A stretch of DNA of 43,739 nt, taken from positions 1-43,739 of the forward strand of contig CAMDJM010000038.1 in NCBI GenBank assembly GCA_945900785.1, read 5' to 3'. This document shows positions 17,498 to 25,619 of the stretch, in pieces. Source of the stretch: Akkermansia muciniphila. Its GTDB lineage: Bacteria; Verrucomicrobiota; Verrucomicrobiia; Verrucomicrobiales; V1-33. Position numbers and translations under genes: made by a program. Numbering within the stretch: position 1 is the stretch's first letter; each line of letters starts with the position of its first letter. The notes below the pieces were generated by a model, which ran no database searches, was not told the DNA's origin, and saw only the letters and a list, made by a program, of their open reading frames with translations.

Positions 17498-20400
17498 TCA
17501 AGGGCTGGGCGTTACAGTTAGGCGCAGGAACTTCGCGGCGGTGTCCATGGGCACGCGGAAGCGGTGCTCACCGGGCGCAGTGCCGGTGTCGGTGACGGGT
17601 TGCCAGCTACCGGTGGCCCCCAGGGTGGCGCTCCACTCGGCGCCGTAGGTGAGACCGCTGACGCCTGCCGGCTCGGTGAATTGGTAGGTCAGGAAACCGG
17701 TGCTGGCTGTGGCCTGCGGCAGCTGGCTGATCTGCGCGGTGGCGGGGTTTTGGTTTGAACCGATGAAAGCGTAAACCAGAATGTTCGGGACGCCGGTGCG
17801 GTAGGGATCAGCGGTATTCGCGGCGTTGCCGGTGTTGGTGGCACCGGGGCCATACCAGGCGGAGCGCCAGGTATCGATGGTGTTGGCTGGCGCATCGTAG
17901 GTGAAAGTCACCACGTTGGAACTGCCGCCAGACGTCGTGACCACGACATTGACCGCGCCGCCGGCGTGCGCCGGGCTGGTGGCGGTGATGCTGGTGTGGG
18001 AAGTCGAGACGATGGTCGCGGCGGTGCCGCCGAAGGTGACCGAGCTGGCGTTGAGCAGGTTTGCACCGGAGATCGTCACGCTGGTGCCGCCGGTGGTGGG
18101 GCCGCGCGCGGGCGCAATGCTGGTGAGTATCGGCGCATCGTAGGTGAAGGTCACCACGTTGGAACTGCCGCCAGGCGTCGTGACCACGACATTGACCGCG
18201 CCGCCGGCGTGCGCCGGGCTGGTGACAATCACGCTGGTGTGGGAAGTCGAGACGATGGTCGCGGCGGTGCCGCCGAAGGTGACGGAGCTGGCGTTGAGCA
18301 GGTTTGCACCGGAGATCGTCACGCTGGTGCCGCCGGTGGTGGGGCCGGTAGCTGGCGAGAGGACATTAATCACCGGCGCATCGACCAGGAAGTTGGCGGT
18401 CACGCTCAGGTCGGCCGTCACGTTGGTGTCGGTGCGCGGGTTGGCGGTGGAGCCGTCGCTCCAGTTCACGAAGTGGAAGCCGGTCGTGGGCACGGCAGTG
18501 ACGGCGGTGCCGCTGCCAGAGCCAGAGGATGACACCAACTGAGTCGTGTTGCCGGACAGGGTGCCATTGGTGCCTGCAGTGTAGGTCAGGGTGTAGGGGG
18601 TGATGACGGAGTTGGAGGTGCCAGTAGTCAGGCTGGTGCCGGTGGCATTGCTGGCGGCGACCGTGAAGGTGTAGGCGGTGCCGTTCGCCAGACCAGTGAC
18701 GGTGATAGCGGTGGCCGCTCCTGCCGAGGTGCCAGTGATACCGCCGGGATTGGAAGTGGCAATGTAACCGGTGATGGCAGAGCCCCCATTCTCGGACGGG
18801 GTGGTGAAGGTGAGGGAGGCTTGCCCGTTTCCGGCAGTGGCGACGACGTTCGTGGGAGCCGTGGGCGCCGGAGCGGTATGAGTGTGCGCGGGCATTTGTG
18901 CGGTGGTGAGGGTGATCGTTTCCTCTCCCCATCTTTCTCCAATTGCTCGGTTGGTTAACCCAAGGCCTTGGCCAGTGCTGACGGGCCTGCGGCCTTGCAG
19001 GTCAGGGAGACCGAAATTGGCGCGGCCATCGCCGCCAAAGGTCGTGCCAAACAAGGAAAAAAGGGCCTGATTTTGGTTAATCGACTTCAATGCTCCATCG
19101 CAGTTCACAAAGCCAGTCGCGGTTGAAGTTTGGGCAAGGAAGCGCACCTCGCCGAGGGCTGGCTCAAAACCAATAGCACCATAATAACCTTGCATCGCAA
19201 TCATGGCCTTCAGCGCCAGGGAAGCCTGGGTCTTGTTCAAGGCCGTGTCGCTGCCGGAGGTGCCGGTGGTGCCGACTGCCAGAGCATGACTGTGGGAAGG
19301 GAGCTGGCTGGCGGTCAGGGTCAGACTGCTGGCTCCGTTTGATTCGCCGATTTGGCGGGAGGTCAGGCCGGCGCCCAGACCGGTGCCGACGAGGGCCCGT
19401 CCACGCAAATCCGGCAAACCAAAGGTATCGATTCCATTGCCGCCAAAGGTGGTGCCGATTTGCGCAAAGAGGGTCTGATTCGCGCCAATCTGCTCCACCC
19501 CACCCGTGCTGGGGTAAAATCCCGCGGGGGTGAAATCATAAGGGAAAACATGAATCCACCCGATGGAATTGAAACTACCGCCTCCCTGCATGCAAATATT
19601 CAGGGCGAGGTAAGGCTGTTGGTTGCTAAACGCTTGGCTGGCGCCGGTGGCACCGGTGCTATTGGGGGCGACCGTGATGCTGTGGCTGTGACTTGGCAGT
19701 TGGGAGGAATTCAGGGTCACTGATTCTTGACCACCGGCGACACCCAGTTCGTATTGGGCATTTCCGGGCGAGACCCCGACGGGCACCCGGCCACGCAAGT
19801 CAGGGATGGCGAAAGTGGTGCGGCCATCGCCGCCGAAGGAGGTGCCGAGCAGGGCAAAAAGGGCGGTGTTTTGCCTGATGGGTAAAAGTCGGCCATCACA
19901 GGGCAGAAAGTCAGTAAGTGAGTCAAAAGTGACACAACGGATTTCGCCAAGGTAGGGATCGTCCGCTGAACTGACGGCACCCCCGCCGTCTCTGCTTGGA
20001 AAAACGCCCGCTCTGCAAATCATCCAATTGAGAACGAGGCTGGGATTAGTGGTGTCCACTGGGGCGGGGTTGTTGGCCCCTGCCGCAGCGGTGAGGGTGT
20101 AGCCGGCGGCGAAGTTGGCTGTGACGCTCTTGTTGGCCGTCACGTCGGTATCGATGCGGGGATTGGTGGTGGAGCTGTCGCTCCAGTTCACGAAGCGGTA
20201 GCCGGTGGCCGGGATGGCGGTGACGGCGGTGCCGCTGGCGTTGTAATTGACCGTCTGGGGCGTGGTGCCGGTGAGCGAGCCATTATCGCCTGCCGCGTAG
20301 GTCAGCGTGTAGGTGTTGATGGCGAAGGTCGCGGTGACGCTCTTGGTGGCGGTCACGTTGGTGTCGGTGCGGGGGTTGGCGGTGGAGCCATCGCTCCAAT

Positions 20401-21421
20401 TTACGAAAGAGTAGCCGATGGCCGGGGCGGCGGTGACGGGGGAACCACTGGCGTTGTAGTTGACGGTCTGCGGCGTGGTGCCGGTGAGCGAGCCGTTAGC
20501 GCCTGCCGCGTAGGTGAGGGTGTAGGTGTTGATCGCGAAGTTCGCGGTGACGCTCTTGTTGGCCGTGACGTTGGTGTCGGTGCGGGGGTTGGCGGTGGAG
20601 CTGTCGCTCCAGTTCACGAAGCGGTAGCCGGTGGCCGGGACGGCAGTGACGGCGGAGCCGCTGGTGCCGTGGCTGACCGTCTGAGGCCTGGTGCCGGTGA
20701 GCGAACCGTTGGCGCCCGCCGTATAGGCCAGAGTGTAACCACCGGTGGCGAAATATGCCTTCACCGTCAGATTCTGCGTCACATTCGTGTCGGTGCGGGG
20801 GTTGGCGGTGGAGGCGTCGCTCCAGTTCACGAAGTGATAGCCGGCGGCCGGGACGGCAGTGACGGCGGTGCCGCTGCCAGAGTAGAACACCAGCTGAGAC
20901 GTGGTGCCGGAAAGGGTGCCGTTGGGGATGGTGTCCAAGACGTAGGTGAGCTTGACCTGGGCGGTGGCCTGGATGGCGAAGTTGTAGGGGTTCTCGTTGG
21001 AATCGTTGTTGGCGATCGAGAGGGTCGCGTTGTGGATCCCGCCAAAGGTCGGAGTCCAGGTCACGGTGAAGGTGATGGAAGCGTCCCCGAACAACGAGGC
21101 CACCGGTGGCGTGGTCACCACGAAGTCCCCCGGATTGGCCCCGCCAATACTCACCAACGGGGTTCCCGTTAGAAAGAGAACGTCAAAGAGGGTGCTGAGG
21201 TTTTTGATCGTGAACGTCCGGGTGAGGTTTCCCGCACCGACCGTCTGCACGCCAAAGAAGGTGAAATCTTCCGTGCGGGGAGTGGAGTCACCATCGACAA
21301 TCTCGAGGCTATTGCCGAGGACCTGGATTTCGGCCGCGTGGGCGGACGGGCTGAAGTGAGGCAAGAGACCCGCGGCCAGGATGGCGGCGGAGGTGAAGAG
21401 GCGGCGGAGGGAGCTTATCAT
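17498..21421 (-). CDS. Giant surface protein with InlB-type repeats, three tail-collar-like domains, FN3 and IPT/TIG domains
   Basis: A 1307-residue protein. Signal peptide 1-29 (cleavage after AHA). Choice-of-anchor-D-like Ig domain about 31-155. Four InlB B-type repeats about 157-440 (marker 'GYRFVNWSDSSTANPRTDTN'). Three phage tail-collar-like domains at about 485-580, 600-700 and 735-850 (markers 'CDGRLLPIRQNTALFALLG', 'IPDLRGRVPVG', 'SQLPSHSHS'). FN3 about 855-941. Fifth InlB repeat about 942-1014. Two near-identical IPT/TIG domains 1015-1177. A 130-residue C-terminal module follows, with no PEP-CTERM or LPXTG signal. Likely a cell-surface adhesin or matrix protein. First gene of the probable surface-protein/kelch/NOS run. 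Confidence 0.9.
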   Translation of the reverse strand: MISSLRRLFTSAAILAAGLLPHFSPSAHAAEIQVLGNSLEIVDGDSTPRTEDFTFFGVQTVGAGNLTRTFTIKNLSTLFDVLFLTGTPLVSIGGANPGDFVVTTPPVASLFGDASITFTVTWTPTFGGIHNATLSIANNDSNENPYNFAIQATAQVKLTYVLDTIPNGTLSGTTSQLVFYSGSGTAVTAVPAAGYHFVNWSDASTANPRTDTNVTQNLTVKAYFATGGYTLAYTAGANGSLTGTRPQTVSHGTSGSAVTAVPATGYRFVNWSDSSTANPRTDTNVTANKSVTANFAINTYTLTYAAGANGSLTGTTPQTVNYNASGSPVTAAPAIGYSFVNWSDGSTANPRTDTNVTATKSVTATFAINTYTLTYAAGDNGSLTGTTPQTVNYNASGTAVTAIPATGYRFVNWSDSSTTNPRIDTDVTANKSVTANFAAGYTLTAAAGANNPAPVDTTNPSLVLNWMICRAGVFPSRDGGGAVSSADDPYLGEIRCVTFDSLTDFLPCDGRLLPIRQNTALFALLGTSFGGDGRTTFAIPDLRGRVPVGVSPGNAQYELGVAGGQESVTLNSSQLPSHSHSITVAPNSTGATGASQAFSNQQPYLALNICMQGGGSFNSIGWIHVFPYDFTPAGFYPSTGGVEQIGANQTLFAQIGTTFGGNGIDTFGLPDLRGRALVGTGLGAGLTSRQIGESNGASSLTLTASQLPSHSHALAVGTTGTSGSDTALNKTQASLALKAMIAMQGYYGAIGFEPALGEVRFLAQTSTATGFVNCDGALKSINQNQALFSLFGTTFGGDGRANFGLPDLQGRRPVSTGQGLGLTNRAIGERWGEETITLTTAQMPAHTHTAPAPTAPTNVVATAGNGQASLTFTTPSENGGSAITGYIATSNPGGITGTSAGAATAITVTGLANGTAYTFTVAASNATGTSLTTGTSNSVITPYTLTYTAGTNGTLSGNTTQLVSSSGSGSGTAVTAVPTTGFHFVNWSDGSTANPRTDTNVTADLSVTANFLVDAPVINVLSPATGPTTGGTSVTISGANLLNASSVTFGGTAATIVSTSHTSVIVTSPAHAGGAVNVVVTTPGGSSNVVTFTYDAPILTSIAPARGPTTGGTSVTISGANLLNASSVTFGGTAATIVSTSHTSITATSPAHAGGAVNVVVTTSGGSSNVVTFTYDAPANTIDTWRSAWYGPGATNTGNAANTADPYRTGVPNILVYAFIGSNQNPATAQISQLPQATASTGFLTYQFTEPAGVSGLTYGAEWSATLGATGSWQPVTDTGTAPGEHRFRVPMDTAAKFLRLTVTPSP

Positions 21422-21466
21422 TTTGTGAGAACGGGTCGGAAATAGGAGAGAAAGAGAGATGGCCTG
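21422..21466 (-). promoter_or_regulatory. Leader shared by the kelch and surface-protein genes, copy 2
   Basis: Immediately upstream of the surface-protein ATG: plus-strand AGAACGGGTCGGAAATAGGA followed by GAGAAAGAGAGATGG, matching the copy at 17438-17497 with two differences over 35 nt. A further short match (TAAGGGCTGGGCG) follows near 21480. The pair is either a duplicated 5' leader or a shared regulatory site. Confidence 0.6.
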
Positions 21467-21498
21467 GACGCAGGTGCCTTAAGGGCTGGGCGGTCATT

Positions 21499-21684
21499 TC
21501 ACCTGCGGCGCAGCAGCGTGAGCAGCCCGGCTGCGAATATCAGGCTGGTGATCGCCGGCTCCGGCCCATCATGAGGTTCGTTGTCGGAAACCTTGTCCCG
21601 ACAATCGTCCACTTTGGAAAAGCCAAGGCGTGGACGATTGCTGCAGCCGGAAATTGTATGAAAGTCACGCAAAATATATAATCA
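21499..21684 (-). pseudogene. Orphan PEP-CTERM sorting-signal fragment
   Basis: Reading the minus strand, a frame ends at a TGA at 21499-21501 with the C-terminal sequence GPEPAITSLIFAAGLLTLLRR plus a final R: a PEP box, one hydrophobic segment and a basic tail, which is the complete PEP-CTERM/exosortase sorting signal. Upstream it stays open only about 60 codons, to a stop near 21681, with no ATG, no signal peptide and no recognisable domain. This is best read as the 3' end of a PEP-CTERM gene whose body has been lost. A short TTG-started gene cannot be excluded. Confidence 0.6.
21602..21640. terminator. Strong stem-loop inside the PEP-CTERM remnant region
   Basis: CAATCGTCCAC at 21602-21612 pairs perfectly with GTGGACGATTG at 21630-21640; the loop carries a further TTGG/CCAA pairing. 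No U-run follows on either strand, so it may be an attenuator, a protein-binding palindrome or a repeat end rather than an intrinsic terminator. It lies between the regulator gene and the surface-protein gene. Confidence 0.4.
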
Positions 21685-21775
21685 TACACACCTCGCGGAG
21701 ATCCGCATCGGGGGTTCACCCTGAAAATGAGTAAGGGTCACCCCTTAGGGCCCTTAAGGGGCGCGCGCCACTTGC

Positions 21776-22462
21776 TCACCCCTTCAGTCGTGGGGCGGCA
21801 GCATCCTCCGTCTCCAAGCGGCCGGACTCCACCCAAAGCGTCGCGGCACGCAACAGCGCCGGAGCATCCGCGAGGCCAAGTTTGTCCTTCAAATGCTCGC
21901 GATAGGTCTCGACGGTCTTGGGGCTGATTTTGAGGTGCCTGCCAATCTCCACGGTGCTCAGGCCGCCCCCCAGCAATTGGAAGACCTGCAGTTCGCGATC
22001 GGTCAGTTTTGCCAGATCAAGCGTTCGGGATGCGGGGTCAGGGAAAATATTCTGCAGGAGCCGGGCCGCCATGCGGGGGCTGAGGTGGATCCCCCCTCTC
22101 AGCACGGTCCCGATGGCGGTGAGCACCGCTTCGGTGGCCTCGGACTTCATCAGATAGCCGCGGGCGCCAGCCTTCAAGGCGCGGTGCGCGTAGATGTCTT
22201 CGTCAAACTGCGACAGGGCGATGATCCGGATCAGCGGATGCTCCCGCATCACCTCCGTGATCAGTTCGAGCCCCTCGCCGTCGCCCAGGCGCAAGTCCAT
22301 CAGGATCACCTCGGGGCGCGAGGCTGCGACCGCCAGCCGGGCTTCGGCGACCGAGCCGGCTTCGCCGCAGCAGATCACCTCTTCCTGTTGGTTGAGCCAC
22401 TGGGCGAGGCCGCTGCGGAAGAAGGGGTGGTCTTCGACAATAAGAACGCGGATTTTTTTCAT
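21776..22462 (-). CDS. NarL/FixJ-type response regulator
   Basis: A 228-residue protein. Receiver domain 1-122: acidic pair E10/D11, phospho-acceptor D56 in 'VILMDLRLGDGEG', and a conserved Lys in 'GYLMKSE'. Linker, then a LuxR-type HTH at about 150-212 ('LTDRELQVFQLLGGGLSTVE', 'SPKTVETYREHL'). Its start codon overlaps the kinase stop by 4 nt (22459-22462), so the two are translationally coupled. It binds DNA when phosphorylated. The nearest downstream genes on the same strand are the surface-protein, kelch and NOS genes, which are plausible targets, but no binding site was identified. Confidence 0.95.
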   Translation of the reverse strand: MKKIRVLIVEDHPFFRSGLAQWLNQQEEVICCGEAGSVAEARLAVAASRPEVILMDLRLGDGEGLELITEVMREHPLIRIIALSQFDEDIYAHRALKAGARGYLMKSEATEAVLTAIGTVLRGGIHLSPRMAARLLQNIFPDPASRTLDLAKLTDRELQVFQLLGGGLSTVEIGRHLKISPKTVETYREHLKDKLGLADAPALLRAATLWVESGRLETEDAAAPRLKG

Positions 22463-25098
22463 GAGTCGGATTTCAGATTTTCGTTAGCGGCACCGGCGGA
22501 AGGAAGAGGCAGGCGGCAGATGACAGCGGTGCAGTCGGCGGAGTCGGATTGCATAGTAAAGGTTCCGCCGATATTCACGGCGCGATGACGCATGATGCGC
22601 AGGCCCATGCCACGGGCGCGCTCCAGATCCGGACTCCAGGGTTTGCCGTCGTTTGAAATCATCAGGATCAAGCTGTTCGGCTCGCAGCGGATCGAAATGG
22701 TGACGAGCCGGGCCTTGCCATGCTGGATGGCGTTGCGCGTGGCTTCCTGGGCGATGCGGTAAAGTTGCATGCTTTGTTCCGGAGTGAGCGGAGGAAGCGC
22801 TGGCTCCACCTCCACCCGGCACTCAATGCGGAAGGCGGTTTCCATTTCCTTGCCAAGCTGGGATAATCCGGCTGGGAGCCCGCCGGCGTCCAGATCCACC
22901 GGGGCGAGCAGGCGGGCGAAATTCCGGACCTGGTCAATGCCGTCATTGACCAGCCCGACCAGTTGCTGGGCGGTGGCCGCCTCGGGGATGGCGCGGCGTT
23001 CCAAAGTCTCCGCCAAGGACTTGAACCGGAACGCGATGCCGGCCAGATACGCGCCCAGATGGTCGTGCAACTCGTGGGCGATGCGCTCCTGCTCGTGTGA
23101 ACTGATGCGCGCCACTTCCTGCTCCAGTTGAATGCGTTCGGAAACGTCCCGCATGGCGGCAGTGAACAGCGTGCCGCCTTCCACTTGCACCGGGCTGAGG
23201 CTCATTTCCAGAGGAAATTCCGAGCCATCCTTGCGTCGGCCCGGAAGGCTGGGTTTCTCACCCGTCTCGGGAAAACGGCCGTTCTTCGCGGGGCTTCCGG
23301 CCTGAAGCGCGGACGGCAGCAGAACTTCCAAGGATTGTCCCCGCAGCTCCGCAGGGGTCCAGCCAAACATCCGCTCGGCCTGATGGTTGGCCATTTGAAT
23401 GATTCCCTCCGGATCTGTCATCACCAACGCGTCCGGCGCAAACTCGAACAAGTCCTGGAACTGCCGCTTGGAATGCTCGAGTTCTGCGGTCCGCTCAGCG
23501 ACCCGCCGCTCCAAGGTGGCGGAGTGCTCTTGAAGTGCCTCCAGGCGCTCGCGCTCCACGCGGCTGTTCTCCTCCAATGCGGCCGCCAACTCGACTGCCC
23601 GGACTTCCAGATCCAAATTCAACGCCTGGATCCGGTGTTGGTCGGCCTCTTGCTGCTTCGCGAATTGGAAGCCCCGAATGATGGTGCCGTAGGTGGAGAG
23701 GAGCGGCTCGATTTCCTCGACCAAGGCTAGATCGTAGCCGCCCGGTCGATTGGACACGCCAATCATGGCGATCATTTCACTGCCCTGTTTGATGGGCACA
23801 CCGAGGAAAGAGTTCATCGGGGGATGGCCCGGGGGCAGGCCACCCCGGCGGGGGTCGGTAGCGGGCGAATTGGAGATCACCGTTTCACCTGTCACAAGGG
23901 CAGCTCCGAACAGGGTCTTGAGGTTGCGGAACTCCAAGCCAGTCGCCTTGTGTTTCTCATAGAAAGCCAGCATTTCCTCGTTCCAGGAGATGTCCGTGAT
24001 CGCGTGGGTCTTGAGATAGGGCTGCCCCTGCTCATCGCGGAGCACCTCGGCCACAAAGCCGTATTCACTGCCCGTGAAGTTCAGCAGGAGCTGGAGCAGT
24101 TCTTCGAAAGTCTCCGCAGCGTCGATCTTGGCTCTGCTGATATAACCGGATTGCAGCCTCCCCACCGCGCGAAGCAAATCGCTGGCACGGGCGAGTTTGG
24201 ACCCGGACTCCTTCAGCTCGGAAAGATCCCGGATGAACGCGCTGAAGTGCGCCTTACCGCCCACCATTACCTTGGCGATCGTCAACTCAACCGGAAACTC
24301 CGCCCCGTCGTGGCGCAGGGCGCTCAACTCGATCCGGCGGTCCAGCACCCTCACCTCGCCCGTCTGGATCAAGTGCCGGTGGCCGCGTTCGTGCGCCTCG
24401 CGGTAAGCCGGAGGAATGATGACTTCCGACATTTTCCGGCCGATGACCTCGCCGGCGCTCCAACCGAAAATCACTTCCGCCTGAGGATTCCAACTGGTGA
24501 TGAGCCCGTCCAGATCCATGGTGACTACAGCGTCCAGTGCCGAGTCGATGATCTGCTTGGTGCGCTCGTTGCTCTCGCGCAACGCCTCGGAGCTCTGGAT
24601 CAACTTGGTATGATTGATGCGGGATTCCAACTGCCGCATGACCTGGCGGGCCAGCCGTGCGAGGCCGTCGCGCTGCTCGCTCGTAAGATGTCGGGACGCG
24701 TGATCGATCACGCAGAGCGTTCCGAGTCGATATCCATCCGGGGTGGTGAGCGGAGCCCCTGCATAGAAGCGGATGTGCGGTTCTCCAGTGACCAGCGGGT
24801 TGGCACAAAAACGTTCATCCTCGCGGGCATCGGGAATTTCCATCACCTCGGCTCCCTGGATGGCGTGCTGGCAGAACGAGAGGTTCCGGTGGGTCTCACA
24901 AACCTCGAGGCCCACCCTGCTCTTGAACCACTGGCGCGCTCCATCCACCAGCGAAATGAGGGCGATGGGCGTCTGGCAAATCAGTGAGGCAAGCTGCGTG
25001 AAGTCGTCGAACTCCGGCTCCGGCGGCGTGTCGAGGATGTCGTAACGCTCGAGCGCGGCGAGGCAGTTCCGCTCGTTGATGGATTCGGGTTCGTTCAC
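22459..25098 (-). CDS. GAF/PAS multi-sensor histidine kinase, NarX-type core
   Basis: About 879 residues from the GTG at 25098. That start puts the typical 'CLAALERYDILDTPPEPEFD' opening near the N-terminus; a TTG at 25161 would add 21 unconvincing residues. GAF domain about 20-165; PAS about 170-295 ('ITSWNPQAEVIFGWSAGEVI'); second GAF about 315-470; coiled coil about 480-540; second PAS about 545-660; HisKA_3 dimerisation region with 'ERIAHELHDHLGAYL' (phospho-accepting His in ELHDHLG); HATPase about 770-860 ('NAIQHGKARLVTI', 'ARGMGLRIMRHRA'). No signal peptide or membrane segment, so it senses an internal cue. Coupled to the regulator downstream. Confidence 0.93.
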   Translation of the reverse strand: MNEPESINERNCLAALERYDILDTPPEPEFDDFTQLASLICQTPIALISLVDGARQWFKSRVGLEVCETHRNLSFCQHAIQGAEVMEIPDAREDERFCANPLVTGEPHIRFYAGAPLTTPDGYRLGTLCVIDHASRHLTSEQRDGLARLARQVMRQLESRINHTKLIQSSEALRESNERTKQIIDSALDAVVTMDLDGLITSWNPQAEVIFGWSAGEVIGRKMSEVIIPPAYREAHERGHRHLIQTGEVRVLDRRIELSALRHDGAEFPVELTIAKVMVGGKAHFSAFIRDLSELKESGSKLARASDLLRAVGRLQSGYISRAKIDAAETFEELLQLLLNFTGSEYGFVAEVLRDEQGQPYLKTHAITDISWNEEMLAFYEKHKATGLEFRNLKTLFGAALVTGETVISNSPATDPRRGGLPPGHPPMNSFLGVPIKQGSEMIAMIGVSNRPGGYDLALVEEIEPLLSTYGTIIRGFQFAKQQEADQHRIQALNLDLEVRAVELAAALEENSRVERERLEALQEHSATLERRVAERTAELEHSKRQFQDLFEFAPDALVMTDPEGIIQMANHQAERMFGWTPAELRGQSLEVLLPSALQAGSPAKNGRFPETGEKPSLPGRRKDGSEFPLEMSLSPVQVEGGTLFTAAMRDVSERIQLEQEVARISSHEQERIAHELHDHLGAYLAGIAFRFKSLAETLERRAIPEAATAQQLVGLVNDGIDQVRNFARLLAPVDLDAGGLPAGLSQLGKEMETAFRIECRVEVEPALPPLTPEQSMQLYRIAQEATRNAIQHGKARLVTISIRCEPNSLILMISNDGKPWSPDLERARGMGLRIMRHRAVNIGGTFTMQSDSADCTAVICRLPLPSAGAANENLKSDS

Positions 25099-25178
25099 AG
25101 GTACGCACCATTCAATAGACGAATCCCAGGCGTTTGTGAAGCGCAAAATACCCACCCACAAGGCAAACAGAATTTAGT

Positions 25179-25340
25179 TTACCCCGGGCTTCCGGTAGGG
25201 TAACCGTTTTCCAGTCCGGGTCTCCCCTGGCGGGAATCGATGCTGCCAGTGGTGGGAAGTTGTTGGCCTGAGGTATTCGGGAGAACCGCCACACCTGCCA
25301 TCATGCCCGCAAACGCGTTTTGTTTGCCGGTTGGTTTCAT
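25179..25340 (-). pseudogene. Truncated 5' copy of a DUF1254 gene
   Basis: From the ATG at 25340 the minus strand encodes 'MKPTGKQNAFAGMMAGVAVL', then 'SGQQLPTTGSIDSRQGR' and 'LENGYPT', closely matching the N-terminus of the intact gene at 12154 ('MKPSRKQNAFAALLAGVTIL', 'QQLPTTGSVESRLGK', 'LENGYPT'). Homology stops after about 50 codons and a stop follows at 25179. It covers the signal peptide and the first mature residues only. Upstream DNA (to about 25400) is also shared. It precedes the kinase gene, which interrupts or replaces the rest of the copy. Confidence 0.8.
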
Positions 25341-25619
25341 TTCGTGCGGATTCATTTTCGTCAATCGCGCTCTGCTGGAACGGCGCAATGGGAATTGGCG
25401 GTGGGGGTCATGAAGGCAGTAGTAAAATGAGTAAGGGAGCCAGGGCGTGGGAAACAAGGCAACTCCGGTGCATAACAGGCGGAACTATCCATTGCACACG
25501 GAAAATGTGGCGGCGGCCGCCAAGCGATGGCAAGCCGGGGGAAAGAAGTGAGGATAAGAATCGGGGCACCCCGCCCAGCCATGCTATCCGCCGGGTCACG
25601 CGATATCAAATTCCATTTT
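25341..25619. other. Upstream remnant between the DUF1254 fragment and array C
   Basis: 25383-25399 repeats 12194-12210 exactly (GCGCAATGGGAATTGGC). The rest, about 25400-25580, is unique sequence without a credible gene. From about 25586 a diverged copy of the block seen at 1-100 (ATCCGCCGGGTCACGCGATA) leads into array C. Confidence 0.5.

Noticed and set aside
17498..21421. Prophage remnant because of tail-collar domains
   Set aside because: The domains lie inside a secreted multidomain protein with InlB, FN3 and IPT modules; no capsid, terminase, integrase or other phage gene is nearby.
21776..25098. Two-component pair as direct partner of the DUF1254 fragment
   Set aside because: The fragment is only about 50 codons and ends in a stop; nothing but adjacency links it to the kinase.
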